From Haemonchus contortus (Eukaryota > Nematoda > Chromadorea > Rhabditida > Trichostrongylidae), in contig LS997564.1 of NCBI GenBank assembly GCA_000469685.2, positions 6,598,591-6,662,590 of the forward strand: a DNA stretch of 64,000 nt, given 5' to 3'. Every line of letters starts with the position of its first letter. Within the stretch, counting starts at the first letter, position 1. Below are positions 12,401-21,600 of this stretch, in pieces. Under the pieces are notes generated by a model. It was not told the DNA's origin and searched no databases. It saw only the letters and a program-made list of their open reading frames with translations. Both the position numbers and the translations under genes were made by a program.

Positions 12401-12791
12401 TAGATGTAAAGTTATGTAAAAAACTAAAAGCTTACAAAATCGTCGCTGTCGTCCATTATTGATGATCCATCGAAATACACTGGAAATGGAATATGAAATC
12501 AAGAAGAACTAATTATATAATACGTATTTTCTTGAGGTTCAAGTTATGTCAAAGATGACATACCTTGAGTGCCAAATCTAATTTCTCCATTTGGGCTTTC
12601 GTGAAAGGAAGAGCGTGACCGAAGAATTGAATGAGAAGAGGGGCTCTGAAATGAGAAAAAGTACCACCTATGAGACCCAAGCATTACCAAACGAGACTGA
12701 TCAGAAAGAATAGAAATGAATGAATATTAATTCCCACCTCTTCGGTAGCAATGCTGCTTGGACTACTGATGCGTTGCGGTGACGAACACAT
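9472..12791 (-). CDS. Schlafen-like (AlbA_2) protein with C-terminal membrane anchor
   Basis: Eleven exons in transcript order are 12791-12738, 12645-12564, 12479-12436, 12241-11983, 11573-11476, 11284-11186, 11132-10989, 10851-10654, 10316-10242, 9943-9876 and 9607-9472. All phases agree and encode 418 residues. Residues 1-150 are Ser-rich with an Arg/Lys patch. Residues 180-350 resemble the AlbA_2/Schlafen fold: CEKFSYGAKYKFK, then the helix TTRTIQTVICAALNSKRR, the strand LQWVIGLGSGNEVIGYQ, and LYQIAPDHIFYVEGDE. The last exon gives a hydrophobic helix at 395-409 followed by a short basic tail (KRSWIRLSR), typical of mitochondrial outer-membrane tail anchors. Known: C. elegans PUCH, a Schlafen-like trimer (TOFU-1, TOFU-2, SLFL-3/4), cuts piRNA precursors, and I recall that SLFL-3/4 carry a membrane helix. 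Assigning this gene to SLFL-3/4 is inference. The intron after 11186 has a GC donor, and the intron 11982-11574 contains a foldback. Confidence 0.8.
11649..11923. repeat. Foldback element inside the Schlafen-like gene
   Basis: The arm from 11649 (CAGCTGGGGTGTGGG...ATTCACCCAG...ACGCGGCAAAT...ATCATTCGGGC) returns in reverse complement and ends at 11923. The arms are about 130 bases at roughly 80 percent identity, with almost no spacer near 11785. It lies wholly in the intron 11982-11574, about 75 bases from the next acceptor. It has no coding capacity and is probably a MITE. Confidence 0.75.
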
Positions 12792-12818
12792 GCCCTTCAC
12801 TACCGAACACAAATCGAC

Positions 12819-12821
12819 TCT
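12819..12821 (-). promoter_or_regulatory. Candidate trans-splice acceptor upstream of the Schlafen-like gene
   Basis: On the minus strand the motif ATTCTTCAG ends at 12820, 28 bases before the chosen ATG at 12791. No in-frame ATG lies between them. A strong acceptor this close to the start is what a spliced-leader addition site looks like in nematodes. A cis intron from a non-coding first exon would look the same. Confidence 0.4.
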
Positions 12822-13064
12822 GAAGAATGAGTTTCTCAATGTAACAAAAGAAATCGTCTATTTGAGTTAGCATCCGCTAAAGGACAGTGGTCATATCTTG
12901 AGCAGCGTTCAACAATAAAACCCGGCCTGTATCTAATTTTTGTCGAAACATTTGTAAACTAATTAATGAAACGACATTTTCCGAATAGCAATGTTTCACT
13001 AGTATAGCACCAAGCAACAGCCAGAGGCAGCCATTTATTGGTCGCTTTTATACTTTGCGCTCGC

Positions 13065-13170
13065 CGATGACTGAAAAGCCGAATGTGAGGTGGTTGGCGC
13101 TGCGTTGACGCCGGAGGCGGCGCCGATCGATAAATCACGTGATCGGCAATGCAAACACAGTTGAAGGCTG
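13065..13170 (+). repeat. Dispersed repeat copy (GCCGATCGATAAATCACGTGA family)
   Basis: This copy contains GTTGACGCCGGAGGCGGCGCCGATCGATAAATCACGTGAT in two adjoining parts, preceded by the GCGCTCGCCGATGACTGAAAAG segment. It matches the copy at 13855-13950 in reverse complement over about 100 bases at roughly three-quarters identity. The core also occurs at 13655-13700 and 38402-38478. Confidence 0.55.
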
Positions 13171-13654
13171 CCATTCAGGTTGGGTGGGAGGCGCATTGCA
13201 GAGATTTTATAAAGGATAATTACTTTAGATTAGGATACTCCTACGTTTAGACTAGGACTAGTCAATGAAACTGATCGCTAGAGAGGACAACGTTGGACGC
13301 CGATGGATCACGTGCCAGTGCTGTCAACAGGTAGCTAGCGCCGCCATCGCATCGCTCTCGCTTGCTCGCTCGCACGATTCTACCTGCGTGCCAGCACGTC
13401 TGAAGTTTGAAAGCAGCTACTGGGCGCCGATGGAATAGTGGCTGCTTTCGGAATTGACCAGTGTGCCTTCCATGCGTGCGTCCGACCGACGGTGTTGCTG
13501 GCCACGTGTTGACGACACTGGACACCGACGGATCACGTGCTGCTTTTGTTAGCAAGTGGTGCAAGTGGTTATGGCCGATGTCGGTCGAAAGCATGCACGG
13601 AGGCGCACCAGTGAACTCTGAGAGCCACCAGGTAAGGTGCGGGGCGCCTTGGCC

Positions 13655-13700
13655 GGCCACGGCGCCGATCGATATATCACGTGACTGGTGATCCAAACGG
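13655..13700 (+). repeat. Partial dispersed repeat copy
   Basis: CACGGCGCCGATCGATATATCACGTGACTGGTGATCCAAAC carries the family core GCCGATCGATA.ATCACGTGA and little else. Confidence 0.45.
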
Positions 13701-13854
13701 CTCAAGCTGAGATTTCACTTCCTTGAGGCGCCCAAGCATGCCTACTCGTCTCGGCTTCTTTTTTGGTCTACCAGCTGGCTGTACTATAATGATAGTTCGG
13801 GTGTGATAGTAGTTATCAAAGATGAACAAGCATGCTTGAGCACCTCGAAGGCTT

Positions 13855-13950
13855 GGAATTACAACACATTGCATTGGTCGCCAATCACGTAATTTATCGA
13901 TTGGCGCTGGCGTCAACGCTACGCTTACGCTCTTCATCTTCGGCCTTTCG
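13855..13950 (-). repeat. Dispersed repeat copy, inverted
   Basis: CAATCACGTAATTTATCGATTGGCG followed by CTGGCGTCAACGCT and CGGCCTTTCGCCCATCAGCGATCG is the reverse complement of the 13065-13170 copy with scattered differences. Together the two copies bracket a 700-base segment. Confidence 0.55.
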
Positions 13951-14409
13951 CCCATCAGCGATCGTCAAGTATGTAGACGATAAGTGGTTTTCGCGCAACT
14001 TACGCCCAACAGTAGGTTAACAGAATTTTGGAGTCCAAGGTGGTGGGAGTTTGTTCACTTGGATAAAAAACCTTAAAAAGCCTTTAACCTTAAAACAATT
14101 CCTTATTTATTTAGGAAGAGTCAAGGTGAAGCAGAACAACCTGGTAGGTTACGATCTACTGTAATCTGAGCCGACTCGGAGATCGCTATTATGCTTACGT
14201 CGAATACTGGTTATCTAACCAAAAAAGAGTTTGAGTTGAAAAACCTAAAAGTTCATAGCGAAACAGTAAAAGATCCTTTACTGACCCCTTGAGCCTGAAG
14301 AAGCCGTTTTAGTGGACCATACTCTCCAGAGAGGCTTATCCAGTCGCTTCATAGACTGAGTCTGAAGCTCCTATTTTATTGCTGGTTGTTCCGAACGGGT
14401 TTTTTCACT

Positions 14410-14605
14410 CAGGGCTGTATCGTAGCGGGAGCACTTCTATCTCCTTGGCTACTTTCATTGCGCGCGAGTCGACCTGCAAGCGAGCGACCGACCGGGGGAC
14501 TACTCGTCCTGAGGTATGGACCAAGATTCAGTTGTAAACGAGGGGCAAGCGCCGCCTCCGGTCGCTCGCTCGGTCGCGGGCTGAATCGCGGACTATGAAC
14601 GCAGC
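14410..14605. repeat. Diverged foldback related to the 59961-60198 element
   Basis: The right end GCGGACTATGAACGCAGCC nearly matches the ends of the 59961-60198 foldback (GGACTATGAAAGCAGCC). Inside, GCGAGCGACCGACCGG near 14481 is mirrored by CCGGTCGCTCGCTCGGTCG near 14557. The left terminus GGCTGTATCGTAGCGGG is more eroded. I take it as an older member of the same MITE family. Confidence 0.5.
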
Positions 14606-15149
14606 CATTGTATTCTGTTGACACCTCGAAAATCAGCGAGGGCGACGAGGGTTGATAGTTTCTGTGGACCTCTTTCGGTTAGTATTTACATAGTGTCGCT
14701 ATCGATGATCGTCTTCTGCTTGCTAATCTTTGACATGATTGATAAGTTGGATAATTGAACACCCGAAATTGGAACGTTTTCCGAGGACTGTGAACTTTTG
14801 TGAACAATTTTTTTCTTCTGGGTCCACAAACACTTCTAGAGAGCTCTCCTTTGCAACAAGGTCAGAACTGCTCCGTCTTGTTCATGGTAATGCCTCTTTG
14901 GAGAGTTAAGTTGTGCACTCACTGTCAACACGATGCTCGGCTCTCGAACATAGTCTGTCCAAAAAAAACTGTTAGTTCTCATAAGAGCACACGCAACCAT
15001 GAAGGACATTCAATGCAGACACCATAGAAAGTGAATTAGACATTTGTAATCAATGAATAATACGAAAACATTTTGCACCCTTAACATCCTAGAAATCTCA
15101 GAACAATAAGGTAGAAATTTTTTAAAAATTCATAATCTATCCGATGGCT

Positions 15150-16273
15150 CTATGCTACTTCTTCTGGTGGCGTAACGTCGGACTTCCGAACCATTGTAGT
15201 CCGTGGGCTCAACGATATGCTCACAGTCCCCTGAGGTGTTGTCAAAATCGCGACAGTCCTCTGCTCCAGATTCGAAGAGAGTAGCTGCAAAAGTAAAAGT
15301 TTGTTGTTTATATAACTGGTCATAGAAGCACTTCCTTCCCACTCAGGGGCATACTCGCCTTTTCTTTCATGAAGTACTAGCTGTAGTGTATACCTGAGTT
15401 AATATCTGGCCTCGCTTTCAGCGTAATATTCCATCAGATCAGGGAAAAGACTAGTGAAAGATCCAAACCTGGGTATTAAGGATGCGTATTAGTCCTCCCA
15501 CATCATTTACTTTATCTTATCGTCAATTCGCCTAGTGTAATAAGTAGAACGTAGGGATGAATAGCAGAATGGAACATAAGCAACTAATTGGTGGTTTCGT
15601 CTTTTCCGTAAGAAAGTACTGTGAAGTACCCCAAAACAGTTATTTTCTGTAGATGGGTGCACCTCGGTAAGGTTCTGATTCTGTGCGTCTGGCGGTGGCA
15701 CCGATTTTCTGCCTGGGCCCTAGCTCAATATCGACAGATGACACATGTCCGGAGCAGTCATGTTTGGAAGACTTTTGAACTCAGCTCAGTCTCTCTGGCT
15801 TGTGGGTGAGCACGACCGAGAATGAATTGAATTTTTTTATTACAAGATGTGTCTCTTCATATTACGTCTACAGTTGGAAGTACGTTTTTTACTAGTTTTC
15901 TGAGGATTCTGTGCCGGGCTGTTACCGGATTGTTGATTTTTTGTTACCTCATCGTTCTGGTTCGGTTCCGTCAGATCATCGTCGCTGTCGCCACTGACAC
16001 CAATAAGAACCTCGTGTGAAATCCGCCGTCGAAGGGCTTCTGAAATTTTCATCTCGTGATGTAACTTGATTAAAAAAAATCTCAATGAGCTCAAGTTCAA
16101 CTAAATTGTTACTCACGTAAATACTTTGTATAAAAGTCATCGGCTAATGAGGCGACTTTTTGCAGCTCGAACAGATGGGTCCTGATCACAAGTACCGCGT
16201 CTCGCATGAATTTGTCGAGCTTTTCATTACCAGTATTCGTTGAAACTCCTTTGGCTTCTAACTTTTCGAACAA
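15150..16273 (-). CDS. MEIS/PKNOX N-terminal domain protein, 3' exons
   Basis: Three exons in transcript order are 16273-16117, 16039-15948 and 15284-15150 (stop TAG 15152-15150). Phases agree. The first carries the second conserved block of the MEIS/PKNOX_N domain. Its pattern LFEKLEAKG...LDKFMRDAVLVIRTHLFELQKVASLADDFYTKYL matches the family signature L..FM..A..V.R.HL.EL.KV..L...F...Y, and the next exon continues with LQALRRRISHEVLIG and an acidic DSDDD stretch. This domain binds PBC homeoproteins such as CEH-20. Known MEIS proteins carry a TALE homeodomain after a linker; here the linker runs into a 44-residue Ser/Thr-rich exon and stops. Earlier exons (MEIS block A and the start) were not found between 16273 and 18270. 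If the middle exon is not spliced at 15948, it reads on to a TAA at 15842-15840. C. elegans psa-3 is the comparison I would try. Confidence 0.65.
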
Positions 16274-18270
16274 CTGAAAGGAAAGCGTTCGGTGTAGACC
16301 ATAGAAATTCAAATTCCCCTATTCTGACGCAAAAGTGCCTCAAAATAACTTTCACTGAAACCCGATACCTAGTATTGAAATAAACCAGTCAAAAATCTGT
16401 GTCGTACTTTTCAAAGGGTAAGCAAAACGGGTACGGCCATCTCAATGACGTGAAATTTCACGCCGTTCTTGCTATTCTGTTTGCTTGAGCAAGTCCTCAA
16501 AGCGTTTCGGATCGTGCTTGCCAAGGATCCAACAGCTAGTTGTCAAGAAATGGCATAACCAAACACTGGCGAAGCTCAGCTTGCTTACTCTTTGGTTACT
16601 GGAGCGTTTGGAGAGTCGAAGTATCCCAACAGGAGAACAATTTTTAAGAAGCTCTTGTGGGAGAATTCACGAACCTTCAGCGCTGGTTGAACTGTCTGGC
16701 ACCTATCGATGCTCCGTAGGTCGGTAGGGCCCAGACAAGTACGAAAACCCTAATCTGGGCCTTTCTAGGAAGGCAGCCGCCACTGGTCCAAGCCCAGCCG
16801 TTCCATCCTTATTTATGCCATTTTTCAATTAATTTCCATACACCGAGAAAGTCCCTTACATGGAATAATAGAAAAAATTCAACTTTAGGTAGTTTAGGTA
16901 ACTTCAGTGGAACTTTGAAAGTAATTTCTGCAAATTTTGAGCTATTTGTCAAGGGGCAACTCCTCCAAATGAGTCATTAGCGTGTGCAGAAGGAGTGAAC
17001 CTATCGATGAAACTCTGTCATGTGTTTGCTTTTCATTTTCCCCTATGAAGTGCCCGTACCGAACTTCCACTTGACTTCCGTGATGCTTGCAACATTTCTT
17101 GTTGTTTGAGTGTTCGACACAAGAGTACATCCCTTTTTACTGGTTACACCTGAACCATACTAAATTACTACCAAATAACTGCTCGTCTGTGAATACATTG
17201 TGCAAGAGGCTTCTCCTTCTAAAGGGCAAAGAAGGTTGAGCGCATGGTGGCGAGGCCCTCAGGAAGCATTCTCACTTGATCCTCTTACTTCTCCGTGCTA
17301 AGCCCCGATTATATGAACTAATCATGATTCATTATGAACTACGAATATAATATTAAACGTGAGATCGGTCAAATGGTCTCCCACTTCAACAGGGGAGCCA
17401 TCTATGAATATTCAAGGAGCAGTTAGCGTTGCGGCATTTTCCTTATAATTGAATTTCACCCAACCCAACCAAACCAAAGTTGAAGTTACCACAGGACAGT
17501 AACTGCAACTGAACGACAACTGGTTAAGTGCCTACTTCATATTATCAAGTACTGCAAACGTCAAAGTGTTGAGGTTGTTTCCACTTAGCGTTACTGTAAT
17601 AAAGAACGATTCGGTTCCAAAGTGCAGGCAACATCCTAAGGAGATCGCAACTTTGTAGGAGCCTGTTCTACCTCTTAATACAGCTCGAGGACATGGTGTT
17701 ACAACCCAGCGAGAGACCATTTGACCGATCACGAGCTTTTCAGTAAAGGAGAAGCAGCATGAGGAATGTTGCATCAAGGAACTCGATTTAATCCTATCGA
17801 GATATTGAGGGAATTTTCTCAGCAACTGTTCAAAGTTTGTACGTACAATTGAAAAGTCACTATTGTCACAAAGGAACCCTTAACACATCCTAAAATCCGC
17901 TGAAAAAATGGGCCACAAAGGGTTCAGCTCGCGGTTGCGGGCTGGAAGAACCTTCATTGAGAGGGAGAGTGGATGTTTACGATTCCATAAAGGTAATGAA
18001 TTGACGACCAGCTTTATTGAAAAGCTGCATAAATACTTGGAGAATTTCTGTCTCACCAGGCTATCCCGTGGCGGCCTTTTTCACTCTGTTCCGAAATATT
18101 TGGGCAGGGCTCTGGTGGTACTTCAGAGTTTTAGTTTCTCCTGCATTTTGGGATTGTTAGACAGATAATTTTTCACTACTCGAGTAGTTAGGAGGACCGT
18201 AGTGCTCAGCCATCTCCGATCAGAAGATCTAGACACTAGAAGAGATCGGCATGTCCTGGAATTTCACTAC
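16274..18270. other. Stretch without supported exons
   Basis: The upstream MEIS-block exons should lie here or beyond, but I could not find them. Around 17352-17385 and 17705-17736 the phrase GATCGGTCAAATGGTCTC recurs in inverted form (GAGACCATTTGACCGATC), so part of the region is a roughly 380-base inverted-repeat element. The 97-codon minus frame at 17532-17825 overlaps it and is not taken as a gene. Confidence 0.4.
17352..17736. repeat. Inverted-repeat element
   Basis: GAGATCGGTCAAATGGTCTC near 17361 and GAGACCATTTGACCGATCAC near 17712 are reverse complements with one or two differences. The homology beyond about 25 bases is weak, so the boundaries are approximate. Confidence 0.45.
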
Positions 18271-18387
18271 CTCCTGAGGCCAACGAAAGTGCAGATTGTT
18301 GAAGGTTGCCCAATTTTGTGGATCATCAAGACGAAAACCAGAAAGTAAGCCAACAAATAGTACTAGAAGAAAAAACTCAAGAGCCAT
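18271..18387 (-). CDS. Possible first exon of a secreted protein
   Basis: From an ATG at 18387 the minus strand reads 39 codons to a donor-like GAG|GTAGTG. The product opens with MALEFFLLVLFVGLLSG, a textbook signal peptide, followed by a polar segment (DDPQNWATFNN). No following exon could be tied to it between 18270 and 17000. It lies head to head with the plus-strand signal-peptide exon at 18679, so the roughly 290 bases between them could be a shared promoter. It may equally be a chance frame. Confidence 0.35.
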
Positions 18388-18678
18388 GCCGGGTCGGTAG
18401 TACAGTTCCCGTCTATTGTCGTGCACTTTTCCGAAGAAGTATCTAGTATTTGTGTACAGTCGTGATTTTTTTCCAGACACTTCCTTTGATGGTAAGAGGT
18501 CCCAAGTGGGTCGTTACGTGTACTGAATCTTTTGTGTATGAATGTATGCAAGGGCGCAAACCGTATGTCCCCACGGGGGTGTTGGTATAGTATTCCGGAA
18601 ATTCCGGTAGGTGTGGAGGGAGCGCACGAGAGGAGAAAAGGCGCCGCGCCACGCTACCGCTGCGCCTATCAGTTCGCC

Positions 18679-21600
18679 ATGAATCCGACACGATTAGCAC
18701 TGATTATTGCCCTCTTAGTGAGTTCTTTAAAGATAATTCTTTGCCGTATTTGGTCAAAGCCCTTCTTTTTCTTCACCTATAGCTTTCTATTTTTTATTTA
18801 TTGATGTTTTCACTAAGAACTTTCTCCACGGGATCACTTCCCAGATTGATCGGGGAGATCCACCTCCTATCGATGTTTTTTCACGAGAGTTTGTTCTGAG
18901 GCACAATGTAGCTCCTTTTCTAACAGCTGCATTGAAAAGGAAGGCGAACTCACCCTCCATTACCGTTCAGATATGTACTAGCGCATGAGTTCTGAGATTC
19001 TGGCTACATATCCGCTTCCAGCCTCTGCAGAGCGGTTCCTTGAATGCTTTTAGGGTCTGTCTTCTACCGTGCTTCTACAGTAACTTTTGCTAGAACATTA
19101 CAATTCCTACTTATTGGTGTTATTTGCGAGCGATTTCGTTCAACGGATTATCATTATCAAGAATTATCATTATCCTGTAACCTTATAAAACTTTTCATCC
19201 GGTACTCACAACTGAGGCGTCTTGAGGACTAGTTAGTGCTGACCAGGTGTGTTACGGTCAAGGTCTTGAAAAAATTGGACGAGAAGTTCGACACAGAATC
19301 TATTCCGTTGATTCCTTGCTGGGCTCCTCTTCCCAAGTTTGTCAAGAACCTTCAGAAAGGTCGTCATTGCATCAATGCCCGCTTGTATTTGACCACGTGG
19401 TTATGGTTGTTGTGGGCATGAGGTTGAACGGTTCTTCACCCAGTTTTCCTATCACCTTTTCACCTGTGGGGCCGGTCCACCTCCTACTAAATGCATACAC
19501 CAGCTCCTACCTCGTCAGAGTGGAGAATGGTCATCTGTTGGAAGTAAATTTTTGTTCAAATCATATTATCATATTTAGCACTTTTTTCGATCTATAAATG
19601 CTTGCTCTTCAATGATGACCGGGGGAACAATGGGGTCTTTGAAAAAGGTGGCCATAACTTTTCCGGAAATGCTATGAAATCCAGCTGGCGCGTGTGTTTA
19701 AGCCGATTGCTGGCTTCGGTAAACACTAGCTGCGTTCTCATGTGCGCTTTCAATGTGCACCTTAATCAATTTCAAGGTTAACATGGAGAGATATAACAAA
19801 TTCTGATAATTAGTGATAGATTCTGATAATTAATGATAGTTATGTTCAAAATAAAGAAAACGGTGAGTAGCGTGAACACTTTACAGTACACAACTGAAAT
19901 ATCGGTAGATTGGTATTATGAAAACTGTTCGTAATGGATGTAGCTTTCTGTCAAAAATTGATGATTACTGTAACGAGATGGATTTCTACTTTCCTTTGAG
20001 AATCAAAAAATGTGCTTGTCCATTACTGTTCATAACAACCTTATAAATACTTTTCGGTCGGTTTAAACATTTTGAGAATTTCAAACTGAATGAGCGCTTT
20101 GCTGCTGATACTCTTACTGGAGTGCTAGGAAAGGAACTGGAGACCTTAAGCGGCTTCGAGAATTCAAAAGTAAGCCTGTAGTTGGGGTGTTTTTTAGCTT
20201 TTCTGAAGTTCTGATTCTTATCCGTCGACCAGGCTAGAGAAGCAATGAGCGTGATTGGCTTGAGCAGGATACGATCCCGGGGCAAACTCCATGATACCTT
20301 TTCTATTTCCCACACCTTTTAAGCATGATTTCTAATATTTTAATTCCGACGTATTGTTGAAGTGAATAGGGTAGTTTGTCCCCATTATTCATTATAAACT
20401 CGTTGGCACAGTAGCTGTTGTTACACCCTCCCCTTAGATTCGAAAAAAATTCAACGTTTTATTTCTAATGGTTGTTGCGATTGTATCTGGACTATTTTAT
20501 CAATTAACTGTCAAAGATTAGTTATTAATTTTACCAACTTTCAATTGTTGGTAACTGATGAGATGTTGACATGGGAGCACCTCAGTTTCCCAGCAAAGGA
20601 ATTTTTATGCTACAGTATGTACTTCTCGAAAAGAAAAGCAATGGGTTAATTGTGCCAGGATCTTTTTTCCAGAACCATCTACAGAGCTTTCTCTTTACCT
20701 ATTATTCTTTGTTTACCCTCACTTCTAATTGTCTCGAGAAAGGCAGCTCAAGACCATGTATAGGAAAATTACAATGAAAACAACACCCCTAATTTTGATA
20801 AACCTTCACTGAGCCCCTTTTATTCATGAGGGCATGAGGGCTTCCTTCATGTGTTCGGGATCTTTTTCAACCAGACTTGCTACCGGGCCGAAATCCGGTT
20901 TTAACGTTCACGTAACAAATGTTTTCTCAAGTGTTCCGTTTAGTGAGCTGGGACTTGAATCAGTGCTTATTCTTTATAAACACCACATCTGTCCATTGAA
21001 CTGTGGAGATTGTGCATATAATGAACCGCTCATGCTCTTTCATTTCCCCACTGCTTTCCGCTGATTTCCACTTCCAGTGCTATAAGGGCCCGAAAAGGTT
21101 AGAATCCGCCGAGAATCTGCAAACTACCCTGGAGATGCGATTTTTGTGGTAGTATACTTTCAGTGAGGTATAAATGCCCATGGGCTCAATGCCATGGGAG
21201 TAAAAAGTCGAAGTTCAGGAGCATATGTGCTTTTATGGGCAATTTTGTATATACTGATGATGAAGTGAAGAAAAGGCATCGGCTCTGCCGAAGGGTAACA
21301 AAAGGGATTTAGTTGTCAGAAATAGGATTTGTTTAGAGAGGATAAGCTTCGGAAAGTGAAAACGACTATCCCCAGGACCCTTCCGATAAGCGAAGTGAAG
21401 GGCGATTCGAGTCGTAACTGGAGTTTCCGCATTGCTTACGGGAACGAGATTCAAACCCACCATGAGATTTGTGGTTTTCTAGAAATCTTAGAATGCTTTA
21501 CGTATTTGTGTTTCCCAGTTTGTTTGTCAACGTTTTGCCCACAACTCGCCAATCCCATGAGATTTTCTGATCGGGTACTGCTGGGAAATAAGAGCAGTAA

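Larger units (their letters stand above)
12822..15149. other. Repeat-rich intergenic region
   Basis: No gene is visible between the two minus-strand genes. The stretch is GC-richer than its neighbours and is built from diverged copies of at least two dispersed repeats, annotated separately at 13065-13170, 13655-13700, 13855-13950 and 14410-14605. The open frames at 13262-13705, 13677-13955 and 14386-14624 are shadows of these repeats. Confidence 0.5.
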
